From positions 806,001 to 870,000 of the forward strand of contig NZ_CP102268.1 in NCBI RefSeq assembly GCF_025148285.1: a stretch of 64,000 bases of DNA, given 5' to 3'. Under the pieces are notes generated by a model. The model saw nothing but the letters and a program-made list of their open reading frames with translations, was not told the DNA's origin and ran no database searches. This document shows, piece by piece, positions 1 to 8,375 of this stretch (the first letter of the stretch is position 1; the number at the start of each line of letters is the position of its first letter). Source of the stretch: Marvinbryantia formatexigens DSM 14469. GTDB lineage: Bacteria > Bacillota > Clostridia > Lachnospirales > Lachnospiraceae. Both the position numbers and the translations under genes were made by a program.

Positions 1-8
1 CTTTTCAT
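1..8 (-). CDS. Possible start of a gene running off the left edge
   Basis: Only ATG-AAA and part of a third codon are inside the window. The reason for calling it is a good ribosome-binding site, AAAGGAG, nine bases before an ATG on the minus strand, placed after the downstream end of the sensor kinase gene. Nothing can be said about the product. Confidence 0.3.
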
Positions 9-185
9 ACTGTGCATCTCCTTTACTGTTTTGTTTGTAACATTCCAGCCAGGCTGCCCTGCTGCTTTTCTGTTACATCAAAAGGATAGCACTGCTATTT
101 GTAATCCATCTGGAGTTTATGTGTGATTTTCATGGAGCTGCGATTCTGTCTTTGCGGGGTATTCTGGCGGGCGCGCTCTGATCCG

Positions 186-2015
186 CTATTTCCGGGGCAG
201 CCCGGCGGGCGCGCTCCGGGGACCGCACGCATCCAGTACGAAGAAGAAGCGCACGCCGTCCCGCGTATTCTCCGCGCCATACGCTCCGGCGTCTGCACCA
301 TGCATTTCCAGCGCCATTTTTACGATATAAAGTCCGAGACCGCTTCCGCCCATCTGACGGCTGCGCGACTGCTCCACACGATAAAAGGCTTCAAAAATAT
401 GCGGCAGGGCGTCCTCCGGGATATGGACGCCAGTATTTTCTATATTAAAAAAAACAAGCTGTCCCTTCTGATACAGATGTACACAAATCCGGTTTTCTTC
501 GCCCGCCGGTGTATAGCGCAGTGCATTTGTCAGCAGATTGCGCAGTACCTTCTCCATCAGCGCGGCATTGACATCCACCCACAGATGCTCCGGAAGCTCC
601 AGCGCCAGCCTCAGCTCCTTCGCCTCAAAAAGCTCTGTCAGCTCTGCGAGCTGCAGCCGGAGCTGCTCGGCGATATCCGTTCTGGAAACCGTAAAGGGCG
701 TCGTCTCCATCCGGGATACCGTCAGCAGCTCCTGCACCATCTCCTCCATTTTTTCCGCCGTCTCCTGCGAGCGCCGCAGATAATATTCCCTGTCCCTGTA
801 TTCCCCGACGCCCTGCAGCATCCCGGTAAGATGTCCTTTTAAAATAGTAATCGGCGTTTTCAGCTCATGCGAGACCGCTGAAAAAAACGCCATCCGCTTT
901 CTCTCCTGCTCCCGTTCCAGCTCGATGTCAGACTTTAAGCGGGCATTCGCCTGCTGCAGCTTCGAAAGGGCACCGGAAAGATTTTCCGCCAGTTCATTTA
1001 AGTCTGCGCCAAGCGCTCCGATTTCATCCCGGCGCTTTCCCGTATAAGTCCCGGAAAAATCCAGCTCTGCCATTTTCCGCGAAAGACGGCTTAAACGCAC
1101 GACCGGCAGCGTAAGATAAAGCGACGCCGCCAGCGCAGATATCACCGCCATGCAGACCGCGACCGCAAAAATCCAGGGAAATATCTGCCGCAGAATCCCC
1201 ATCGCCTGGTCGACCGGCTGCATACCGCCGGTGACAAGCATAGTATAGGGCTTTCCGCCGACTTCCAGGTCGTATTTCTTCACCGTCGTATCCGCCGCAA
1301 CGCCGCTTGAAAGAGCCGTTCCCTCTTCCCACGCCGTCCCCACATCCGCAGACGCCTCCGCATCCGCAGGCGCTTCCCACACCGTCTCCATATCCGCAGA
1401 CTCCTGCCCCGCCGCGGCGTCCTGTCCCAAAGCAGTATCTCCCTCTTCGGGCGCGTCCTTCCCGGAAGCAGTATCTTCCTCTTCGAGTGCGTCCTGTCCC
1501 AAAGCAATATCTTCCTCTTCGGGCGCGTCCTTCCCGGAAGCAGTATCTTCCTCTTCGGATGCGTCCTTCCCGGAAGCAGTATCTTCCGCAACTACCGTTT
1601 CCTCAACTTCTTCCACAACCGTATCATTTCCTGCAGAAACAGCGTCCCCAGCGGCATCCCCCGTCACATATTGTATCACAAAATCCTCTTCTGCGGCGCT
1701 GCCCTCCGCCACCGTCTCCTCCGCCAGCGACGCCCAGACATAGTAGCCATCCTCATCCAGAATCGTCACAGAAGCCTGTGAGTTCGCCTGGAACAGATCA
1801 ATAGCAGTGATCGCGTCCCCGATAGAGGAGAAGGATTCAATCGTTTTCACCAGCTCCTGTGAAAGCTGGTCAATGCTTTTCTCCAGCTCATTTGAGTAGT
1901 ACGTCGGCAGAAAGCGCGCCACCGCCGCATAGGTAACGCCGCTTGCCGCAAGCAGAAGCGCTGCGACAAGCAGAAAAATTTTAATGGTAAGACTGGTTCT
2001 TATTTTCTTTATCAA
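186..2015 (-). CDS. Membrane sensor histidine kinase with a repeat-rich extracellular domain
   Basis: Transmembrane sensor of a two-component system. It has a membrane helix at about 10-30, an extracellular region of roughly 240 residues, a second helix at about 276-302, a HAMP linker, a HisKA domain whose H-box reads FFSAVSHELKTPI (His near 381), and a HATPase domain with GGSGLGLYIV near 561. The extracellular part contains about four and a half copies of a 12-residue acidic repeat (EEEDTASGKDAP-like) encoded by 36-bp DNA repeats. The gene overlaps the 3' end of the response regulator gene by 35 bp, so the two are translated as a pair. The ligand is unknown. The repeat is unusual because sensor domains of this class are normally compact. 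The kinase assignment is firm. Confidence 0.93.
   Translation of the reverse strand: MIKKIRTSLTIKIFLLVAALLLAASGVTYAAVARFLPTYYSNELEKSIDQLSQELVKTIESFSSIGDAITAIDLFQANSQASVTILDEDGYYVWASLAEETVAEGSAAEEDFVIQYVTGDAAGDAVSAGNDTVVEEVEETVVAEDTASGKDASEEEDTASGKDAPEEEDIALGQDALEEEDTASGKDAPEEGDTALGQDAAAGQESADMETVWEAPADAEASADVGTAWEEGTALSSGVAADTTVKKYDLEVGGKPYTMLVTGGMQPVDQAMGILRQIFPWIFAVAVCMAVISALAASLYLTLPVVRLSRLSRKMAELDFSGTYTGKRRDEIGALGADLNELAENLSGALSKLQQANARLKSDIELEREQERKRMAFFSAVSHELKTPITILKGHLTGMLQGVGEYRDREYYLRRSQETAEKMEEMVQELLTVSRMETTPFTVSRTDIAEQLRLQLAELTELFEAKELRLALELPEHLWVDVNAALMEKVLRNLLTNALRYTPAGEENRICVHLYQKGQLVFFNIENTGVHIPEDALPHIFEAFYRVEQSRSRQMGGSGLGLYIVKMALEMHGADAGAYGAENTRDGVRFFFVLDACGPRSAPAGLPRK
1441..1584 (-). 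repeat. Four in-frame 36-bp tandem repeats in the sensor kinase gene
   Basis: Units at 1441-1476, 1477-1512, 1513-1548 and 1549-1584, with a partial unit at about 1414-1440. Units 1, 3 and 4 differ at only a few bases. The second unit and the partial unit carry a variant half (CTGTCCCAAAGCA). Each unit encodes 12 residues of the extracellular domain, so gain or loss of units would keep the reading frame. Confidence 0.9.
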
Positions 2016-2679
2016 TGCGGTATCCCACCCCTCTTATGGTACTGATGCAGCCTGGTCCCAGCTTTTTGCGCAGATTTTTGATATGTGTGTCCACAATACG
2101 CTCTTCACCGAAATAATCCTCTCCCCAGACCAGATTGAGCAGCTTCTGGCGCGTCAGCACGATTCCTTTATTGATAAGCAGCACATGCAGCAGCTCAAAT
2201 TCCTTCTGCGTCAGCTCCGGTTCCGTAATATCCCCGTTTTCCTGCCCGACATACACATGGTGCCCCGCCGGATCCAGCCGCAGATTTTTATAAACAATCT
2301 GTTCCTGCCCGGCGTCCCTGTTTGCGCGGCGCAGCACCGCCGCAATTTTCCGCAGCAGCACCTGCACGGAAAAAGGCTTGGTAATATAATCGTCCGCCTT
2401 CAGGTCCAGTCCGCGAATCTGGTATTCCTCTTCCTCCAGCGCCGTCAGCATCATTACCGGCACCTCCGACTCCCGGCGAATCAGCTCCAGCACCCCGAAA
2501 CCGTCAATCTTCGGCAGCATCACATCCAGCAGAACAAGGTCGCAGGTATGCTCATGAAACTTATGAATGCCCTCCACACCGTCGCCCGCCAGAACCACAC
2601 CGTATCCGTTCCCGCACAGATAATTTTTCAGAATCTTCTGAATATCCTCGTCATCCTCTATTACCAGTATCTGATACAT
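1981..2679 (-). CDS. OmpR-family response regulator
   Basis: Cytoplasmic DNA-binding partner of the kinase that follows it. It has a receiver domain at 1-115 with the acidic pair EDD at 8-10, the phosphoacceptor D52 in LLDVMLP and the conserved Lys in ITKPFS, then a winged-helix domain at about 130-227 ending in VDTHIKNLRKKLG and IRGVGYRI. The length of 232 residues is normal for the family. The start ATG has a good Shine-Dalgarno sequence. Its target is not evident; neighbouring genes on the left lie outside the window. Confidence 0.94.
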   Translation of the reverse strand: MYQILVIEDDEDIQKILKNYLCGNGYGVVLAGDGVEGIHKFHEHTCDLVLLDVMLPKIDGFGVLELIRRESEVPVMMLTALEEEEYQIRGLDLKADDYITKPFSVQVLLRKIAAVLRRANRDAGQEQIVYKNLRLDPAGHHVYVGQENGDITEPELTQKEFELLHVLLINKGIVLTRQKLLNLVWGEDYFGEERIVDTHIKNLRKKLGPGCISTIRGVGYRIDKENKNQSYH

Positions 2680-2731
2680 TTCTCCCTCCCAAAGTTTCTC
2701 CCTGACAGCTTACTGCCCACCTTTCTTTTAT

Positions 2732-2760
2732 AGTATAGCATGAGCCAGGGGACAAATGGA
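2732..2760 (-). promoter_or_regulatory. Probable extended -10 promoter for the two-component pair
   Basis: On the minus strand TGC-TATACT lies at 2740-2732, about 50 bases before the response regulator start. No good -35 hexamer is found at the normal distance, which is typical of TGn extended -10 promoters or of activator-dependent ones. Confidence 0.4.
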
Positions 2761-2913
2761 CATAAAAAACAGCCAGTCCTTCTGATTCTGGCATCATAAC
2801 ATGGAAATATGGAGATTATATGGAGCTGCCAGCCCCGCGACCGAAATCCCGCCCGGCAGCCGGTGACGTGATGCCCCGGCGCGGACGGATTATTTTGCTG
2901 CCTGTTATCAATA

Positions 2914-3597
2914 TTATTTTTTTCTTCCCCCGTTCAGCTTCTGTATTCCTCTGGAGGCATAATGCGCCAGAAAGACAAACAGCCCCATAATAGCGAGATA
3001 CTCTGTAAAAAAGAGCAGGACCGGTCTTTCAAAATCGAAGAACACAAAGTGGGTCGTCAGGAACATATAGGACAAAAACTGGTTCTTAAGGAAAGCATAC
3101 AGACCATATCCGGCGACAAGCACCGCCGCCGCGCGCAGCAGGATGCGCAGCGGTCCTGAGGTGACCGATCCGGCGGCTTTGCGCGCCATGCCGAGAATCC
3201 TGTTCCAGTGCAGACCGAGGTGCAGCGCCATCAGCACATAGCCCCAGAACGCGGAGAGAATATGAAGCTGCCTTGCCATCGCGATTCCTCCGGAAACCGG
3301 CAGGAAAGCAAACACCTCTCTGGAAAGCAGGATGCCGCTCACCATCAGACCGAGCATGGAGAGCAGTACCGCGAAATTTATCACGGTCTGCAGAATGCGC
3401 ACCGGCGTATATTTCCCTTTGAAAAGATGACTGTACCAGTTCCGGTTCAGAATATGATGAGCGATCCACAAAAGAAACATCCCGGCTCCAAGCCATTCGT
3501 GCGCGGATTCCCCGGTAAGCTGCCGCGCCATAAGAAACAGCAGCAGCACCGTCATTATCATATCAACGACCATCTGAAATATAAACTTTTTCTTCAT
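2914..3597 (-). CDS. DUF4405-type cytochrome b-like membrane protein
   Basis: About 227 residues with five hydrophobic helices and an intracellular C-terminal KLNGGRKK. Histidines sit within helices (HEWLGAGMF with HHILN; RQLHIL; ALHLGLHW), the arrangement expected of membrane haem or quinone proteins of the DUF4405/cytochrome b561-like group. Three in-frame ATGs occur at the 5' end. The third (3597) is chosen because GGGAGG lies ten bases before it. The gene has its own promoter after the AgrC-like kinase gene. A role in membrane redox chemistry is inferred from the histidines and the family name; haem ligation is not shown. Confidence 0.72.
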   Translation of the reverse strand: MKKKFIFQMVVDMIMTVLLLFLMARQLTGESAHEWLGAGMFLLWIAHHILNRNWYSHLFKGKYTPVRILQTVINFAVLLSMLGLMVSGILLSREVFAFLPVSGGIAMARQLHILSAFWGYVLMALHLGLHWNRILGMARKAAGSVTSGPLRILLRAAAVLVAGYGLYAFLKNQFLSYMFLTTHFVFFDFERPVLLFFTEYLAIMGLFVFLAHYASRGIQKLNGGRKK

Positions 3598-3670
3598 CTG
3601 AACCATTCCTCCCATTTGCGGATAAGAGCCTGTTCTGCTCCGTTTTTCCCGTCTCCGGTTTTTACTGCCG

Positions 3671-3701
3671 ATTATACTATCCGATTGTTACTACCGGTCA
3701 A
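3671..3701 (-). promoter_or_regulatory. Promoter of the DUF4405 gene
   Basis: Minus strand: TTGACC (3701-3696) and TATAAT (3676-3671), 19-base spacer. The long spacer and the TTGACCGGT start are shared with the promoter at 5849-5879. Upstream, at 3751-3772, is the inverted repeat GTTAC-N8-GTAAC, a possible operator. Confidence 0.6.
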
Positions 3702-3769
3702 GCATTTTTTCAAAAAATTCAAAAAATTCCGGAAGCTATCCGCTCAAGAGTTACCGTTCACAGTAACGC

Positions 3770-5077
3770 TCATGATATATAAAACAGAATATCCACCCGA
3801 AAGCGCTGCCCGCCCGCGCTCATCAGCATATCCCCCTTATACTTATCAACGATATACTTAATGCTGCGGACCCCGAAGCCATGATAAGCCTTGTCCTCCT
3901 TTGTGGTTACCGGCAGCCCTTCCTCAAAAACAATGGCTTCATTGCAGTAATTATCCATATGTATGTGATATCCCTGGCTCTTTCTGGACATCTGGATACT
4001 GATGATTCTCTTTTCCTCGTCCGCCTCCTTCATCACGCTTTCAATCGCGTTATCCAGCAGATTTCCAAAAAGCGCATAGACGTCTGTCGTGTGCATAAAA
4101 TTCAGGGCGGAGCCGTCTATCATGCTGCTCAGCTTAATGTTATATTCGTCACACAGCAGGCTCTTTTCCGTGAGCACCAGATCCAGCGCATCGTTTCCCG
4201 TCTGATAAATGTTATCGTAAATTGCGACCGCGTTCCGGATGCTCTCAATATATTCCTTCTGGTCCTCCGAATTTTCAATTTTGGAAATCCGGGAAATCCG
4301 GTACTTCAGGTCATGGCATTTTATATTGATAATATTGATATTCTCCCTGGAGAGCTTCTGCTGCTCCCGCAGGCTGTGCAGCATACTTTCCATCATTTCA
4401 TTTTCGTGGAGAATCCGGTTCTGCCTGGACAGACTGAAGGCGATAAACATGGACAGCGCACAGCAGAAAATCGCATATATTTTGCACAGCACATTTCTGA
4501 GCAGCGGCGATTCATCCCGGAACATTTCGCTGTCGACGAGCACGCTCAGAAACACGACCGTAAGCAGGATGACCAGCGCAAGCAGAATCATCCGGATATC
4601 CCGCTCCTTCAGCTCGCTCTTCCCCTCGTACCGTCTGATCAAGACAAAGTAAACCAGCAGGTCGACCAGAAGATACGGCAGTATCCGGAAAATAAGAAAA
4701 TCCCAGACGCCGCTTAAGACCAGCCCGCTCAGCTCCTGCACAATCATGTATACCGCAAAGCCAATATGCTGCGCCGCATATCCGCATACCCCGGCAAATA
4801 ACATTTCTTTTCCCGTCATCTGAAAGGCTGTCCACAGAAATCCCAGCGACAGGAAAAATAAGCTGATATAGTAGGCGGTGTATGCAACGGGAAGATTTCC
4901 CGGAATACTACTGAACAGCAGGTATACCAGCCATGCAAGCAGCAGATAACCGGCAAGCCCCGCCGCCAGTCTTATCCAGAAATGCTTTCTTTTTTCCAGC
5001 CCGGCAGCGAAGAAGCCCTCCGCCATCAATAATTGTATCGAAAACCGGATACAGGATATAAACTGGATTCCTTCCAT
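3770..5077 (-). CDS. AgrC-like GHKL sensor histidine kinase
   Basis: 435 residues. The first 210 residues form about six membrane helices, followed by a cytoplasmic dimerisation helix containing KCHDLKYRI (the likely phosphoacceptor His) and a GHKL-type ATPase domain with LLDNAIES and YHGFGVRSI. This is the layout of peptide-sensing kinases such as AgrC, or of VirS. It starts directly after the stop codon of the LytTR regulator gene, so they form one operon. No AgrB/AgrD-like peptide genes are adjacent, so the signal is unknown. The kinase subfamily is clear; peptide sensing is inference. Confidence 0.88.
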   Translation of the reverse strand: MEGIQFISCIRFSIQLLMAEGFFAAGLEKRKHFWIRLAAGLAGYLLLAWLVYLLFSSIPGNLPVAYTAYYISLFFLSLGFLWTAFQMTGKEMLFAGVCGYAAQHIGFAVYMIVQELSGLVLSGVWDFLIFRILPYLLVDLLVYFVLIRRYEGKSELKERDIRMILLALVILLTVVFLSVLVDSEMFRDESPLLRNVLCKIYAIFCCALSMFIAFSLSRQNRILHENEMMESMLHSLREQQKLSRENINIINIKCHDLKYRISRISKIENSEDQKEYIESIRNAVAIYDNIYQTGNDALDLVLTEKSLLCDEYNIKLSSMIDGSALNFMHTTDVYALFGNLLDNAIESVMKEADEEKRIISIQMSRKSQGYHIHMDNYCNEAIVFEEGLPVTTKEDKAYHGFGVRSIKYIVDKYKGDMLMSAGGQRFRVDILFYIS

Positions 5078-5785
5078 TTAGCATACACCTCCCATATATT
5101 TCATAAGCTCTTCTTTAAACGCCTTCCTTCTCTGCCTGCTGATTGGCAGTTGTACCTCATCCAACCACACCGTATCCTTCGACGCCCTCGTTACATACTT
5201 CAGATTTACCAGGCAGCCGCTGATGCATCTGGAAAAGCCCTCCGGGTTTAATACTTTCTCCACATCCGCCAGCGTCCCCCTTATCCGGAACGCCTCGTCC
5301 GCGGTATGATAGATGAGATAATTCTTGTCCTTCTCGATATACGTGATTCTGGAGGAGCGCAGCTTTACCACCGTGTCTCCCGTATCAATTACAATTTCCT
5401 TTTCCGTGTTCATCTGAGAGAACCGGATTGCTTTTTTCAGCTTGTCTGTAAAAACATAATACTGGACAGGCTTTACAATGAAATCAATCGCGTTCACCTC
5501 GTAGCCGCGGATTGCGTACTGCGCCATATTGGTAACGAAAATAATTCCCACCGACTGGTCCGCCCGTCTGATGCGGCGCGCCGCCTCCAGCCCGTCAAGA
5601 TGCGGCATTTCAATGTCCAGAAATATCACGTCAAAATTTCCGTCATAGTCTTCCACAAAATTCAGACCGTTCTGAAATTCTTTCACGGAAACCCGGACGC
5701 CTTCCTCTTCGCTGTATCTTTCCAGATACGATTTCATTAACTCCAGATGCTCCCGGTCGTCATCCACCAATGCAATCCTGAGCAT
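5078..5785 (-). CDS. LytTR-family response regulator (AgrA/VirR-like)
   Basis: Receiver domain with DDD near the N-terminus and the phosphoacceptor Asp (about D57) in VIFLDIEMPHLDG. It is followed by a LytTR DNA-binding domain at about 130-230 with ITYIEKDKNYL and the typical C-terminal ISRQRRKAFKEELM. The ATG at 5785 is preferred over the upstream GTG at 5794 because GGGAGGAG is eight bases before it. The gene is followed without a gap by the AgrC-like kinase. LytTR regulators usually bind paired 9-bp direct repeats upstream of their targets. The target here is unknown. Confidence 0.92.
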   Translation of the reverse strand: MLRIALVDDDREHLELMKSYLERYSEEEGVRVSVKEFQNGLNFVEDYDGNFDVIFLDIEMPHLDGLEAARRIRRADQSVGIIFVTNMAQYAIRGYEVNAIDFIVKPVQYYVFTDKLKKAIRFSQMNTEKEIVIDTGDTVVKLRSSRITYIEKDKNYLIYHTADEAFRIRGTLADVEKVLNPEGFSRCISGCLVNLKYVTRASKDTVWLDEVQLPISRQRRKAFKEELMKYMGGVC

Positions 5786-5848
5786 GCTCCTCACTCCTCC
5801 CTGCTGCTCCGGAATATCCGTTTTCTCTTTCCCGGAGCCTCTGTAATG

Positions 5849-5879
5849 ATTATAGCAGACGATAGCAGGAACCGGTCAA
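5849..5879 (-). promoter_or_regulatory. Promoter of the LytTR/AgrC-like operon
   Basis: Minus strand: TTGACC (5879-5874), 19-base spacer ending in TGC, then a perfect TATAAT (5854-5849). This is an extended -10 promoter. It lies between the ABC permease gene stop and the regulator start. Confidence 0.62.
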
Positions 5880-5975
5880 GTATATCTTATAATTGTTTTA
5901 AGCGTGAACAGATTCCTTTCGCAAAGCGAGTTTTAAATGGATTTGCAAAAGCTGCCGCGAACAGAGCGGACCGCT

Positions 5976-8375
5976 TCACCCGATACTGTCATCCCGCAGG
6001 GCGTCCGCCAGACTGCATTTCAGAATCCGCTTTCCGCCGATGTAATACGCCAGGGCAACAAACCCGAAGATGGCAAGGAAAAATACAAGCACAGGCACGA
6101 CCGGAGCCTGCGCCAGAAATTCCATTGGATCCAGATAGCTCGCCGTTATCATAAAGCCGGTGACCGCCGCCGTGAGCGGCAGGGTAATCAGCAGCGGACG
6201 CCCGGCAATCACCAGGATTTCCACGCAGAACATTTTCCGTATCTGCCGCGGCGTCATGCCGACAGACATATAGCGGGCAAATTCCCGTTTTCTCTGACGC
6301 ACGAAGCCCAGCGTATTTGAAAATACATTAGCTATCCCGATGACGGCAAGCAGAGCACAGAATGCCCCCAGAATCAGCATGGAGCCTCTTCTCATATTGT
6401 CGTCGGTCTGCTTTTCCCGGATGCGGTTTTCACTTTCTGTCGTATAACCGTCCAGCAGATGCACGGCGGCTGCTTCCAGAGCATCCAGTTCCTCCGGTGT
6501 CGTCCCTTCCACAGCAAGTATCCGGATATACGTGTCAGTCTGCATTCCAATATACGTGTCAGCCTGCGCACCGCCAGATGGTCCGGACAGCTTCTCCCAC
6601 ACGGACAGCGGAAGAAACTGGACAAGCGCATAATTTTCGTACTCCTCCCGCAAAGCCGGAGCTTCCTGCGTATAGCCATCCACAGAAAGCCGCACTGCTT
6701 CTTCCGGCGCGTCCCCCGCCGCAGCCTCCTGCCCGGCTCCTTCCGATGCATATCCTGCCGCAGACTGCACAGCCCCGGCGCCCTGCAGCAGGAGGGTCCG
6801 CTGCTCTTCCTTCACGAACGGAACATATTCTTTATAACGGAAATTACTATTTACGCTGTCCCAGATACGGTTCAGCACGATGCTGCCGCCCGCCGGAGAA
6901 ATACCGGTCTGCGCGCAGTATTCCTCAAATCCCGCGTCGTCCATAATCACGAGCGGAGCCTTTACAAGATAAGCCCCATCCGCCGCTGTCACCGCGCCGC
7001 CCGCTACTGCGACCGGACCGCCCAGGGCATCCAGCTCCTCACTGACCTCCGCCTCCGGGATAACGCACACCGCCTCCGCTTTCTGATACATCACACAGCT
7101 TCTGACACCCGGCAGACTCCGGACAGCCTCCGCCTGCCCGATACTGCCGATATCCGTATTCTTTACCGTTATCATGATATCCCAGGCATCCTGGTAGCGC
7201 TCAAAATATGTGTGATTTGTGCTGATGCCGGACAGCGTGAAAAAACACAGCATCACGGTAAAGCCAAGAAAAGAGAGCGTTAAGGACAGCGTGGAGGTCC
7301 GCAGCGCTTTTCTCCTGGCTTTCAGCGCGTTTCCCGCCAGCTCTCCCTCTATCCCCGCCAGCAGCGCCAGTATACGGAAGTGGCTTCTTCTCGGCTTTCC
7401 GGCATTGTGTGCCGCTCTGCGCGGCAGCTTTCCGGCATTCCATGCCTTTCTGCGCGGCAGTTTTCCGGCATTCCATGCCTCTCTGTGCGGCAGCTTTCCG
7501 GCATTCCATGCCGTCTCCGCCTCCGGTTCCCCGGTATTTCGTATCGCCTCCAGCGGCGTCAGCCTGGCAAGCTTTCCCGCCGGCAGCCAAGCGGATATCA
7601 GCACAGTCACACCCGACAGCAGAATAGCTGTCGTAAATACCGGCAGAGAAAACTGAAATACCGCCGTATGTCTTCCCGCCATATCTGCCGCCAGCAGATT
7701 TATGATGCGGACAACCCCCGCGCCAAGCGCCGTCCCGGCAATGCTTCCCGCCAGCAGCGGCAAAACACAGAGCGCCGCGGCTTCCTGCATCAGACAGGTG
7801 CAGATCTGTCCCGGCGAAGCTCCGATACTGGAAAGTATCCCGAACTGATGAATCCGCGCATTCATGGACAACGCAAAGGAATTGTGGATAATCAAAATCA
7901 GTGAAAGCGATACGGCGAGCAGTATCGCCAGATAAAAGGCTATCAGAAGCGGCGGCTCCTCATCCTGCGGGTCATGCACCAGATATCTTGACAAAAGCAG
8001 CTCATGATATGACACCGCCTCCTCCCCCAGACCGAGCCTTTCTGCAATCAGCGGCATTTCCCGGTAAACCGCACGGATATTTCTAAAATAAATATCTACT
8101 GTCGTTTCCGGAGGCGCTGTTGCATGTACCTGCACCTTCTCCACATTCGCAAAATTTTCTATAACAGACAGGTCCTCTTCTCTGATTTCCCCGGTGATGC
8201 GTCCATGCCAGCCGCCCTCCTCCAGAATAATCCGCTCCACCTCATAATTCCAGAAATTATAAAACAGGCTGCTAAGCAGCGACAGAAACAGCGCGGCAAT
8301 AAACGCTGCCGCCGCAACCGACACGCTGGAGGCGCGGTTCTTTTTTATAAAGCTTACGGAATAATCCTTCCACAT
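5976..8375 (-). CDS. FtsX-type ABC transporter permease
   Basis: Membrane subunit of a MacB/LolCDE-like transporter, 799 residues. It has an N-terminal helix near 17-40, a first FtsX core at about 160-260 (three helices), a linker and second signal-anchor-like helix near 355, a large extracellular domain, and a second FtsX core at about 660-790 with the closing motif KCSLADALRDD. It overlaps the ATPase gene by 22 bp and forms a pair with it. The cytoplasmic linker after the first FtsX core carries three 11-residue repeats (AWNAGKLPRRK) plus a degenerate copy. Such transporters next to two-component systems often export or resist antimicrobial peptides; that role is inference here. Confidence 0.92.
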   Translation of the reverse strand: MWKDYSVSFIKKNRASSVSVAAAAFIAALFLSLLSSLFYNFWNYEVERIILEEGGWHGRITGEIREEDLSVIENFANVEKVQVHATAPPETTVDIYFRNIRAVYREMPLIAERLGLGEEAVSYHELLLSRYLVHDPQDEEPPLLIAFYLAILLAVSLSLILIIHNSFALSMNARIHQFGILSSIGASPGQICTCLMQEAAALCVLPLLAGSIAGTALGAGVVRIINLLAADMAGRHTAVFQFSLPVFTTAILLSGVTVLISAWLPAGKLARLTPLEAIRNTGEPEAETAWNAGKLPHREAWNAGKLPRRKAWNAGKLPRRAAHNAGKPRRSHFRILALLAGIEGELAGNALKARRKALRTSTLSLTLSFLGFTVMLCFFTLSGISTNHTYFERYQDAWDIMITVKNTDIGSIGQAEAVRSLPGVRSCVMYQKAEAVCVIPEAEVSEELDALGGPVAVAGGAVTAADGAYLVKAPLVIMDDAGFEEYCAQTGISPAGGSIVLNRIWDSVNSNFRYKEYVPFVKEEQRTLLLQGAGAVQSAAGYASEGAGQEAAAGDAPEEAVRLSVDGYTQEAPALREEYENYALVQFLPLSVWEKLSGPSGGAQADTYIGMQTDTYIRILAVEGTTPEELDALEAAAVHLLDGYTTESENRIREKQTDDNMRRGSMLILGAFCALLAVIGIANVFSNTLGFVRQRKREFARYMSVGMTPRQIRKMFCVEILVIAGRPLLITLPLTAAVTGFMITASYLDPMEFLAQAPVVPVLVFFLAIFGFVALAYYIGGKRILKCSLADALRDDSIG
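7401..7499 (-). repeat. Three 33-bp in-frame tandem repeats in the permease gene
   Basis: Units 7401-7433, 7434-7466 and 7467-7499, with a partial fourth to about 7515. They encode AWNAGKLPRRK-like basic 11-mers in the cytoplasmic linker after the first FtsX core. Confidence 0.88.

Noticed and set aside
3770-5785. Complete agr quorum-sensing system
   Set aside because: Only kinase and regulator are present; no AgrB protease or AgrD-like peptide ORF was found between 2700 and 6000.
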